Shown: positions 1 to 7,850 of the stretch, piece after piece
How the letters are laid out: each line of letters opens with the position of its first letter
How positions within the stretch are numbered: position 1 is the first letter of the stretch
Source of the DNA: Limnoperna fortunei
Taxonomy: Eukaryota > Mollusca > Bivalvia > Mytilida > Modiolidae
Direction of reading: 5' to 3'
NCBI GenBank assembly: GCA_944474755.1
Contig: OX104114.1
Location: 30,155,220 to 30,219,219 of the forward strand
Length of the DNA stretch: 64,000 nt
The notes under the pieces: model-generated
Databases searched by the model: none
What the model was told of the DNA's origin: nothing
What the model saw: only the letters and a program-made list of their open reading frames with translations
Translations under genes and position numbers: made by a program

Positions 1-93
1 TTATTTCCCCTTATTTATTGCAAGTAAATTTTTGACCAGAGTAACTCATGAACCAGAGGTGATAAAGACTAGATATTTCACAGTAGGTCATCA

Positions 94-140
94 TTGACCT
101 TGACCTTGAAAAAGGTCACAAGGTCAAAGGTCAAGGTCAT
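94..140. promoter_or_regulatory. AGGTCA half-site cluster a of U0
   Basis: Two TGACCT half-sites lie back to back on the left, then four AGGTCA half-sites on the right, spaced by 2, 1 and 0 bases (DR2, DR1 and DR0 geometry). The left 13 bases (TGACCTTGACCTT) are the exact reverse complement of the right 13, so the whole can fold with a loop of about 19 bases. AGGTCA is the known half-site of nuclear receptors, DR1 suits RXR/HNF4/COUP-type dimers, and TCAAGGTCA is the extended site of ERR and NR5A monomers. Binding here is not shown; the cluster may simply be a feature of the repeat. Confidence 0.7.
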
Positions 141-381
141 GTTCTAATTTTTGACCCTTTGTTGTGTGCAGATCTCCTCCTTTACTATAACAGATAGAGA
201 ACTGAAACCTTTACCAAAATGTGTATCATATTAAGATCTTGAATCGTCACTTTTTTTATTTGACATTTTATAAGAGTTGTCTCCCCTTAGACCAATAATA
301 TGCATTGTGAGTTACATTAGATCACTATATCTCAGTAACTATAACAGATATATACATGAAACCTTATATCATTGGTCATCA

Positions 382-428
382 TTGACCTTGACCTTGAAAA
401 TGGACACAAGGTCAAAGGTCAAGGTCAC
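382..428. promoter_or_regulatory. AGGTCA half-site cluster b of U0
   Basis: Same layout as cluster a, but the first right-hand half-site is changed to GGACAC, leaving three AGGTCA half-sites (DR1 and DR0) opposite two TGACCT. The 13-base inverted arms are intact. Confidence 0.68.
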
Positions 429-518
429 GTTTGAAATTTTGACACTGTCTCGCCATCGCTATTCCCTTGAGACGGTAAAAGATAGGCAATAACTTGTAAT
501 AGGTAAAATGTCAACTTT

Positions 519-563
519 CACCTTGACCTTGCCCAAGGTCACAAGGTCAAAGGTCAAGGTCAC
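519..563. promoter_or_regulatory. AGGTCA half-site cluster c of U0
   Basis: Third cluster. The left part is CACCTTGACCTTG and the right part again has AGGTCA in DR2, DR1 and DR0 spacing. In Blocks II and III the left part carries one change (ACCTAG instead of ACCTTG), which shortens the inverted arm. Confidence 0.66.
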
Positions 564-578
564 CTGGGTTTCAGTACA

Positions 579-639
579 GCGACATGTGAATTTTTGTACC
601 TTTGGATTCGCTTTGTTTTTTTAGCTTGCTACATGTCGC
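579..639. repeat. Inverted pair GCGACATGT ... ACATGTCGC
   Basis: Nine-base perfect arms at 579-587 and 631-639, 43 bases apart. The same core appears as the palindrome CGACATGTCG at 1972-1981, so it occurs three times per unit. Confidence 0.7.
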
Positions 640-708
640 AATACAATTTGGTGCCAGGCATGGGCAAAAACATGGGGAATTTTAGGGTATTCCGCCAGCC
701 TGCAAAAA

Positions 709-725
709 TAAAGGGGGGGGGGGGT
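709..725 (+). repeat. Poly-G run of U0 (length-variable)
   Basis: Twelve G after AAATAAA, followed by TGTTTCTAAGG and ACCCC. The run is 9 to 15 bases in the Block I-III units I counted, the most variable point of the unit together with the A run. In U7 a T-to-G change merges the following TG into the run. Confidence 0.85.
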
Positions 726-913
726 GTTTCTAAGGGACCCCATAAGAATGTAGTGTGCAGATTTCATCCTAGACCACAGAGAATGGTGAAACAAAATGGA
801 CGCCAAATAGTTCGTGGATCGATGTCCTTGACTTGTCGCTACAGTAGAAATCATTCTGACGAACGATAAAACAATTTCCAGGTCATGAAAGTTGAAGATA
901 GGTTTTTCATGCA

Positions 914-927
914 AAAATCGCGATTTT
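914..927. repeat. Perfect palindrome AAAATCGCGATTTT
   Basis: Fourteen-base perfect palindrome, present in Blocks I-III. In Block IV it is broken by one change (CGCGA to CGCAA). Confidence 0.8.
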
Positions 928-1354
928 CAGAAAAACCATAAATCCTAGCCTTTCGAAAATGGCGCCAATCGATTTAGAATGTCGATTTTACCCCAACCAA
1001 GTATCTCGGATGTGCATAAATGTCAACAAAATCGAAAATCGCCAGAAAAAATCAAATGTCGAGGCCCCATCGGTACCCCCTAAATTTCAGCGGTTGAATG
1101 TTTGTGCATTGATAAATCCTTAAAATATACATCTGAATTATGTCTTCATGAGTTGTTCTAGCTGAAACAAACATTTTTTCTACTTGAGCATTTATTTTGA
1201 AATGCCATCGAGTGTCGTCCGGTATGCACGACTGCAGTATTTTACCGAGCAAAGAAACGGTTTCCCTATTACAATGAATTGAAAGTAACATTCCTGTGAA
1301 TTAAACTGTCAAAATAGCATCACTGTTGACCTCCTGAAAAGTCACCTTTTCAAC

Positions 1355-1382
1355 AAAAAAAAAAAAAAAAAAAAAAAAAAAA
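1355..1382 (+). repeat. Poly-A run of U0 (28 A)
   Basis: Flanked on both sides by CAAC. Length is about 28-31 in the copies counted in Blocks I-III. In Block IV the equivalent place carries poly-T instead (for example 55184-55200). It could be the tail of an old retroposed copy, or simply a slippage-prone run; it lies 5' of the tRNA-like part, which is the wrong side for the tail of that SINE head. Confidence 0.85.
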
Positions 1383-1417
1383 CAACTTCGTGATAATATA
1401 TAAAATTGTCACGTGAC

Positions 1418-1427
1418 TTTAGTCGTT
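1418..1427. promoter_or_regulatory. Palindromic E-box GTCACGTGAC
   Basis: Ten-base palindrome around CACGTG, identical to the CLEAR-type site bound by TFEB/MiT bHLH-zip factors and a good USF/Myc site. It is kept in every unit, also inside the diverged block of Block IV (55233-55242), where the neighbouring sequence has changed. Binding is an inference. Confidence 0.55.
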
Positions 1428-1572
1428 TCCACCAGTCAAATCAATGCGTTTTATTTGTATTTTATAAATAAAAATCAAAGAATTTTCTGTCTTTCTTATT
1501 TATTTCATTGGTAAATACACGAAAACATTACAAAATGTCTTTGTATTTTAAATGTAGAAAACACATTGAAGG

Positions 1573-1580
1573 TATATATA
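1573..1580 (+). promoter_or_regulatory. TATATATA box upstream of the U0 tRNA-like sequence
   Basis: Lies 28 bases before the first base of the tRNA-like segment (-35 to -28), the distance expected for an upstream TATA of a pol III gene. The same spacing holds in all 24 copies. Confidence 0.5.
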
Positions 1581-1607
1581 CGTCAAAATTTGACTTTCTG
1601 CATATCG

Positions 1608-1679
1608 TCTTCCGTGGTCCAGTGGTATCAACGAGGGCTGGCAAGACTGACATCGTCGGTTCGAGCCTAGGATGTGACA
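1608..1679 (+). pseudogene. tRNA-like sequence of U0 (SINE-head type, pol III boxes kept)
   Basis: A box TGGTCCAGTGG (1615-1625) fits TRGYNNARNNG at every position, and B box GTTCGAGCC (1659-1667) fits GWTCRANNC, 33 bases apart. A T5 run at 1685-1689 is a possible pol III stop. The D-arm wording GGTCCAGTGGT resembles Glu/Gly/Asp tRNAs. A loop CTGGCAA with T33 and A37 equivalents sits at the anticodon position (nominal GGC). The acceptor, D, anticodon and T stems do not pair when the sequence is laid on the standard cloverleaf, so this is not a working tRNA gene; it looks like the head of a tRNA-derived SINE or a tRNA pseudogene. It could still be transcribed as a short RNA of roughly 80 nt. 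Confidence 0.65.
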
Positions 1680-1684
1680 TATGA

Positions 1685-1689
1685 TTTTT
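1685..1689 (+). terminator. T5 run, possible pol III terminator in U0
   Basis: Five T on the plus strand starting six bases after the tRNA-like segment, within ATATGATTTTTGCATGG. Pol III stops at runs of four or more T. Present at the same distance in all copies. Confidence 0.5.
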
Positions 1690-1732
1690 GCATGGTTTTC
1701 TGCTACGTTTCACGTATATTTTATGCAGTTAT

Positions 1733-1754
1733 GGTTTTTTATATTGAAAAAACC
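1733..1754. repeat. Hairpin 1 of the 3' hairpin series (U0)
   Basis: Arms GGTTTTTT and AAAAAACC with loop ATATTG, perfect over 8 pairs. In Blocks II and III the end of the right arm reads AAAAAACA, so one pair is lost. Confidence 0.65.
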
Positions 1755-1770
1755 AAAAAAAAAATGAAAT

Positions 1771-1794
1771 TTTTTTACGCCGCGGTGTAAAAAA
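1771..1794. repeat. Hairpin 2: near-perfect 24-base palindrome (U0)
   Basis: Outer arms TTTTTTAC and GTAAAAAA surround a core with CCGCGG at the centre. The only non-Watson-Crick position is a G opposite T, which still pairs as a wobble in RNA. It contains a SacII recognition site and is kept in all blocks. Confidence 0.75.
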
Positions 1795-1821
1795 TGTCGA
1801 TGGAAGTGGTAAGCCATGATT

Positions 1822-1842
1822 ATTTGTGGCGAAGTCACAAAT
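1822..1842. repeat. Hairpin 3: arms ATTTGTGGC / GTCACAAAT (U0)
   Basis: Nine pairs, one of them G-T, with a three-base GAA loop, directly followed by GAACCTATATTATT. At the equivalent place other units carry different arms that still pair (7831-7850, 11561-11582, 15321-15340, 53474-53494). Confidence 0.75.
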
Positions 1843-1856
1843 GAACCTATATTATT

Positions 1857-1886
1857 AAGGCTTTCCACTTCCGAGTGGGAAGCCTT
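1857..1886. repeat. Hairpin H1 of U1 (unit boundary used here)
   Basis: Arms AAGGCTTTCCACT and AGTGGGAAGCCTT, 13 pairs with one G-T, loop TCCG. It sits just before the (ATT)n tract in every unit (tRNA-like start + 249). Its left arm equals the left end of the alpha/beta segments in Block II, and the reverse complement of that arm (AGTGGAAAGCCT) is their right end, so H1 looks like a terminal inverted repeat folded back on itself. Confidence 0.8.
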
Positions 1887-1907
1887 TCTATTATTCTTCT
1901 GTTTCTT

Positions 1908-1930
1908 ATTATTATTATTATTCTTATTTT
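1908..1930 (+). repeat. (ATT)n microsatellite of U1
   Basis: TTATTATTATTATT followed by CTTATTTTTTTCCGCCAAC. The number of ATT changes between units (short in U1, about 7-8 in Blocks III and IV) and gives most of the length difference in this part. Confidence 0.85.
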
Positions 1931-1971
1931 TTTCCGCCAACTTTTCTTTTCCCATTATAAATTTTGTTTCG

Positions 1972-1981
1972 CGACATGTCG
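1972..1981. repeat. Palindrome CGACATGTCG (U1)
   Basis: Ten-base perfect palindrome in the CCGCCAA-side part of the unit. In units with TCGTAAAG after it (alpha/beta segments, Block IV) the palindrome itself is unchanged. Confidence 0.75.
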
Positions 1982-3820
1982 AAAAGACCTTTTGTACTAT
2001 GGGTTTATGAGACATTAGGCTTTCGCAGTTGACCCTGCTACACCGACCACTTTTTCTTTACGGAGTTATTTCCCCTGTCATAAAAAAGCTTGTGTGCAGA
2101 TTAACTTTGAAACTGTAAAAGATATCGCAATAAAAGTTGTTCCAAAATGTTCAGCGAAGGATTGCGACACTTTATAACATATCGCATTAAAGAATTTTTC
2201 ACCTTCTTATAGGAGTTATTTCCCCTTATTTATTGCAAGTAAATTTTTGACCAGAGTAACTCATGAACCAGAGGTGATAAAGACTAGATATTTCACAGTA
2301 GGTCATCATTGACCTTGACCTTGAAAAAGGTCACAAGGTCAAAGGTCAAGGTCATGTTCTAATTTTTGACCCTTTGTTGTGTGCAGATCTCCTCCTTTAC
2401 TATAACAGATAGAGAACTGAAACCTTTACCAAAATGTGTATCATATTAAGATCTTGAATCGTCACTTTTTTTATTTGACATTTTATAAGAGTTGTCTCCC
2501 CTTAGACCAATAATATGCATTGTGAGTTACATTAGATCACTATATCTCAGTAACTATAACAGATATATACATGAAACCTTATATCATTGGTCATCATTGA
2601 CCTTGACCTTGAAAATGGACACAAGGTCAAAGGTCAAGGTCACGTTTGAAATTTTGACACTGTCTCGCCATCGCTATTCCCTTGAGACGGTAAAAGATAG
2701 GCAATAACTTGTAATAGGTAAAATGTCAACTTTCACCTTGACCTTGCCCAAGGTCACAAGGTCAAAGGTCAAGGTCACCTGGGTTTCAGTACAGCGACAT
2801 GTGAATTTTTGTACCTTTGGATTCGCTTTGTTTTTTTAGCTTGCTACATGTCGCAATACAATTTGGTGCCAGGCATGGGCAAAAACATGGGGAATTTTAG
2901 GGTATTCCGCCAGCCTGCAAAAATAAAGGGGGGGGGGTGTTTCTAAGGGACCCCATAAGAATGTAGTGTGCAGATTTCATCCTAGACCACAGAGAATGGT
3001 GAAACAAAATGGACGCCAAATAGTTCGTGGATCGATGTCCTTGACTTGTCGCTACAGTAGAAATCATTCTGACGAACGATAAAACAATTTCCAGGTCATG
3101 AAAGTTGAAGATAGGTTTTTCATGCAAAAATCGCGATTTTCAGAAAAACCATAAATCCTAGCCTTTCGAAAATGGCGCCAATCGATTTAGAATGTCGATT
3201 TTACCCCAACCAAGTATCTCGGATGTGCATAAATGTCAACAAAATCGAAAATCGCCAGAAAAAATCAAATGTCGAGGCCCCATCGGTACCCCCTAAATTT
3301 CAGCGGTTGAATGTTTGTGCATTGATAAATCCTTAAAATATACATCTGAATTATGTCTTCATGAGTTGTTCTAGCTGAAACAAACATTTTTTCTACTTGA
3401 GCATTTATTTTGAAATGCCATCGAGTGTCGTCCGGTATGCACGACTGCAGTATTTTACCGAGCAAAGAAACGGTTTCCCTATTACAATGAATTGAAAGTA
3501 ACATTCCTGTGAATTAAACTGTCAAAATAGCATCACTGTTGACCTCCTGAAAAGTCACCTTTTCAACAAAAAAAAAAAAAAAAAAAAAAAAAAAACAACT
3601 TCGTGATAATATATAAAATTGTCACGTGACTTTAGTCGTTTCCACCAGTCAAATCAATGCGTTTTATTTGTATTTTATAAATAAAAATCAAAGAATTTTC
3701 TGTCTTTCTTATTTATTTCATTGGTAAATACACGAAAACATTACAAAATGTCTTTGTATTTTAAATGTAGAAAACACATTGAAGGTATATATACGTCAAA
3801 ATTTGACTTTCTGCATATCG

Positions 3821-3892
3821 TCTTCCGTGGTCCAGTGGTATCAACGAGGGCTGGCAAGACTGACATCGTCGGTTCGAGCCTAGGATGTGACA
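3821..3892 (+). pseudogene. tRNA-like sequence of U1
   Basis: A box from 3828, B box from 3872, TATATATA 3786-3793, T5 3898-3902. Same bases as the U0 copy. Confidence 0.63.
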
Positions 3893-4069
3893 TATGATTT
3901 TTGCATGGTTTTCTGCTACGTTTCACGTATATTTTATGCAGTTATGGTTTTTTATATTGAAAAAACCAAAAAAAAAATGAAATTTTTTTACGCCGCGGTG
4001 TAAAAAATGTCGATGGAAGTGGTAAGCCATGATTATTTGTGGCGAAGTCACAAATGAACCTATATTATT

Positions 4070-6284
4070 AAGGCTTTCCACTTCCGAGTGGGAAGCCTTT
4101 CTATTATTCTTCTGTTTCTTATTATTATTATTATTCTTATTTTTTTCCGCCAACTTTTCTTTTCCCATTATAAATTTTGTTTCGCGACATGTCGAAAAGA
4201 CCTTTTGTACTATGGGTTTATGAGACATTAGGCTTTCGCAGTTGACCCTGCTACACCGACCACTTTTTCTTTACGGAGTTATTTCCCCTGTCATAAAAAA
4301 GCTTGTGTGCAGATTAACTTTGAAACTGTAAAAGATATCGCAATAAAAGTTGTTCCAAAATGTTCAGCGAAGGATTGCGACACTTTATAACATATCGCAT
4401 TAAAGAATTTTTCACCTTCTTATAGGAGTTATTTCCCCTTATTTATTGCAAGTAAATTTTTGACCAGAGTAACTCATGAACCAGAGGTGATAAAGACTAG
4501 ATATTTCACAGTAGGTCATCATTGACCTTGACCTTGAAAAAGGTCACAAGGTCAAAGGTCAAGGTCATGTTCTAATTTTTGACCCTTTGTTGTGTGCAGA
4601 TCTCCTCCTTTACTATAACAGATAGAGAACTGAAACCTTTACCAAAATGTGTATCATATTAAGATCTTGAATCGTCACTTTTTTTATTTGACATTTTATA
4701 AGAGTTGTCTCCCCTTAGACCAATAATATGCATTGTGAGTTACATTAGATCACTATATCTCAGTAACTATAACAGATATATACATGAAACCTTATATCAT
4801 TGGTCATCATTGACCTTGACCTTGAAAATGGACACAAGGTCAAAGGTCAAGGTCACGTTTGAAATTTTGACACTGTCTCGCCATCGCTATTCCCTTGAGA
4901 CGGTAAAAGATAGGCAATAACTTGTAATAGGTAAAATGTCAACTTTCACCTTGACCTTGCCCAAGGTCACAAGGTCAAAGGTCAAGGTCACCTGGGTTTC
5001 AGTACAGCGACATGTGAATTTTTGTACCTTTGGATTCGCTTTGTTTTTTTAGCTTGCTACATGTCGCAATACAATTTGGTGCCAGGCATGGGCAAAAACA
5101 TGGGGAATTTTAGGGTATTCCGCCAGCCTGCAAAAATAAAGGGGGGGGGGGTGTTTCTAAGGGACCCCATAAGAATGTAGTGTGCAGATTTCATCCTAGA
5201 CCACAGAGAATGGTGAAACAAAATGGACGCCAAATAGTTCGTGGATCGATGTCCTTGACTTGTCGCTACAGTAGAAATCATTCTGACGAACGATAAAACA
5301 ATTTCCAGGTCATGAAAGTTGAAGATAGGTTTTTCATGCAAAAATCGCGATTTTCAGAAAAACCATAAATCCTAGCCTTTCGAAAATGGCGCCAATCGAT
5401 TTAGAATGTCGATTTTACCCCAACCAAGTATCTCGGATGTGCATAAATGTCAACAAAATCGAAAATCGCCAGAAAAAATCAAATGTCGAGGCCCCATCGG
5501 TACCCCCTAAATTTCAGCGGTTGAATGTTTGTGCATTGATAAATCCTTAAAATATACATCTGAATTATGTCTTCATGAGTTGTTCTAGCTGAAACAAACA
5601 TTTTTTCTACTTGAGCATTTATTTTGAAATGCCATCGAGTGTCGTCCGGTATGCACGACTGCAGTATTTTACCGAGCAAAGAAACGGTTTCCCTATTACA
5701 ATGAATTGAAAGTAACATTCCTGTGAATTAAACTGTCAAAATAGCATCACTGTTGACCTCCTGAAAAGTCACCTTTTCAACAAAAAAAAAAAAAAAAAAA
5801 AAAAAAAAAACAACTTCGTGATAATATATAAAATTGTCACGTGACTTTAGTCGTTTCCACCAGTCAAATCAATGCGTTTTATTTGTATTTTATAAATAAA
5901 AATCAAAGAATTTTCTGTCTTTCTTATTTATTTCATTGGTAAATACACGAAAACATTACAAAATGTCTTTGTATTTTAAATGTAGAAAACACATTGAAGG
6001 TATATATACGTCAAAATTTGACTTTCTGCATATCGTCTTCCGTGGTCCAGTGGTATCAACGAGGGCTGGCAAGACTGACATCGTCGGTTCGAGCCTAGGA
6101 TGTGACATATGATTTTTGCATGGTTTTCTGCTACGTTTCACGTATATTTTATGCAGTTATGGTTTTTTATATTGAAAAAACCAAAAAAAAAATGAAATTT
6201 TTTTACGCCGCGGTGTAAAAAATGTCGATGGAAGTGGTAAGCCATGATTATTTGTGGCGAAGTCACAAATGAACCTATATTATT
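4070..6284 (+). repeat. Unit U2 (2215 bp)
   Basis: Last pure Block I copy. AGGTCA clusters start at 4522, 4810 and 4947. Poly-G is 11. Confidence 0.95.
6036..6107 (+). pseudogene. tRNA-like sequence of U2
   Basis: A box from 6043, B box from 6087, TATATATA 6001-6008, T5 6113-6117. It is followed by the first enlarged unit. Confidence 0.63.
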
Positions 6285-6344
6285 AAGGCTTTCCACTTCC
6301 GAGTGGGAAGCCTTTCTATTATTCTTCTGTTTCTTATTATTATT

Positions 6345-7827
6345 AAGGCTTTCCACTTTCCAGTGGAAAGACTTACTGTTATTAGTCTGTTTCTTATTAT
6401 TCTTATTTTTTTTCCGCCAAGTTTTGTTATCCCATTATAAATTTTGTTTCGCGACATGTCGTAAAGATATTTTGTACTATGGATGTATGAGACAATACGC
6501 TTGCGCAGTTAACCCTGTGACACCGAACACTTTTTCTTTACGGAGTTATTTCCCCTGTCATAAAAAGCTTGTGTGCAGATAAACTATGAAACCGTAAAAG
6601 ATTTCGCAATGAAAGTTGTTCCAAAATGTTCAGCTAAGGATTGCGACACTTTATAACATATCGCATTAAAGAATTTTTCACCTTCTTATAGGAGTTATTT
6701 CCCCTTATTTATTGGAAGTAAAATTTGTACCATTGTAACTCATGAACCAGAGGTGATATAGACTAGATATTTCACAGTTGGTCATCATTGACCTTGACCT
6801 TGAAAAAGGTCACAAGGTCAAAGGTCAAGGTCATGTTCTAATTTTTGACCCTTGGTTGTGTGCAGATCTCCTCCTTTACTATAATAGATAGAGAACTGAA
6901 ACCTTTACCAAAATGTGTATCATATTGAGATCTTGAATCGTCACTTTTTTTATTTGACATTTTTATAAGAGTTATCTCCCCTAGACCAGTAAAATGTATT
7001 GTGAATTGCATTATATCACTATATCTCAGTAACTATAACAGATATATATATGAAACCTTATATCATTGGTCATCATTGACCTTGACCTTGAAAATGGACA
7101 CAAGGTCAAAGGTCAAGGTCACGTTTGAAAATTTGACATCGTCTTGTCATCGCTATTCAATTGAAACGGTAAAAGATAGGCTATAAGTTATAATGGATAA
7201 AATGTTGGTCGCATAAAGGCGTAACTTTTTCCTACTTTGAGGTAAAGGATCCGACTTCATTTTATAGGAGTTATCCCCCATTACAACCATTGTTAATTAG
7301 TTTTTCAATAATTACTTATCAACTATTAATAGTAGAGGCTTGGGGTCTTCACTATAGACCATTAGGACCCTTGACCTTGAAGACAAATACAAGGTCAAAT
7401 GTCAAGGTCATCTGCTAATTATTGGTAAATTTTATAAGTAGTCATATCTCAATAATTAGAAGAGATATTGGCATAAAATCTTCAATGTTGATCACAGTTG
7501 ACCTTCAGCATGGTCAAGGTCACGGTGTAAGAGTCAAGGTCAAAGTCCTTTTTTAATTTTTTTCATGGTCCTATGTATTTTAAATGGCTTATTCTTATAA
7601 ATGCTATTGTCTATAAGTAAAATTTACGTAGATTAAAAGATCAGTTGTCGAGGTCACTCAAGTTTTCTAACGTCCTATTTAATGACCTTTCTTATTTTTT
7701 AAAAATATCTAAATGGTTTATTTTAATTATTTTTGAACCTATTAATTGCTATAGTCAAATTGCGGATCTTGCTTAGCTTTTTAGTTTCAAGGTCATTTAT
7801 TTTAGGTTTCTTTTAAGTGGAAAGCCT
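6345..7827 (+). mobile_element. Alpha segment in U3 with TIR-like ends (1483 bp)
   Basis: Left end AAGGCTTTCCACT is immediately folded back (AGTGGAAAGACTT, one mismatch). Right end AAGTGGAAAGCCT is the reverse complement of the left end over 12 bases. Inside are module heads at 6542, 6691, 6969 and 7267, two full AGGTCA clusters (6788-6834, 7076-7122) and two worn ones (7371-7411, 7498-7545). It lacks the poly-G, poly-A, E-box and tRNA-like parts. It is related to the normal unit but diverged. I see no transposase and no clear target duplication, so it could be a non-autonomous DNA or Helitron-like element, or an older form of the unit. Confidence 0.55.
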
Positions 7828-7830
7828 ATT

Positions 7831-7850
7831 AATCGTTCGTTAGAACGATT
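7831..7850. repeat. Junction hairpin, alpha type
   Basis: Arms AATCGTTC and GAACGATT, eight perfect pairs, loop GTTA, then GAACCTATATTTATT. It takes the place of hairpin 3 of normal units with other bases but kept pairing. Confidence 0.75.

Larger units (their letters stand above)
1..1856 (+). repeat. Unit U0, partial (lacks its 5' part)
   Basis: Begins inside the module that starts GGAGTTATTTCCCC and is complete to the base before the next H1. It is used here as the reference for internal landmarks: AGGTCA clusters 94, 382 and 519; G12 run; A28 run; tRNA-like 1608; hairpin series 1733-1842. Confidence 0.95.
1857..4069 (+). repeat. Unit U1 (2213 bp)
   Basis: Module heads GGAGTTATTTCCCC at 2062 and 2212 and GAGTTGTCTCCCC at 2489. 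AGGTCA clusters start at 2309, 2597 and 2734. Poly-G is 10. Differs from U0 by little more than homopolymer length. Confidence 0.95.

Noticed and set aside
277..492. 71-residue frame starting TTG in nearly every unit
   Set aside because: It covers cluster b, has no protein-like features, and U6 has a stop in it (near 18203) with no other change.
1355..1382. Poly-A run as the 3' tail of the SINE whose head is the tRNA-like segment
   Set aside because: The run lies upstream of the tRNA-like segment on the same strand, so it cannot be that copy's tail. In a tandem array it could belong to a preceding element, but the matching CAAC flanks are too short to prove a target duplication.
1608..1679. 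Functional tRNA-Ala (GGC) or tRNA-Glu/Gly
   Set aside because: Loop positions and boxes fit, but acceptor, D, anticodon and T stems have at most two or three pairs each.
1528..1713. 61-residue minus-strand frame present in each unit
   Set aside because: It is the antisense translation of the tRNA-like segment and its flanks; the wording HPRLEPTM...VDTTGP is the known look of a reversed tRNA.
1857..1886. H1 as the 3' hairpin of a Helitron
   Set aside because: A CTRR end at the expected distance was not found after the hairpin (CTATT or CTGTT follow), so this stays only a possibility.
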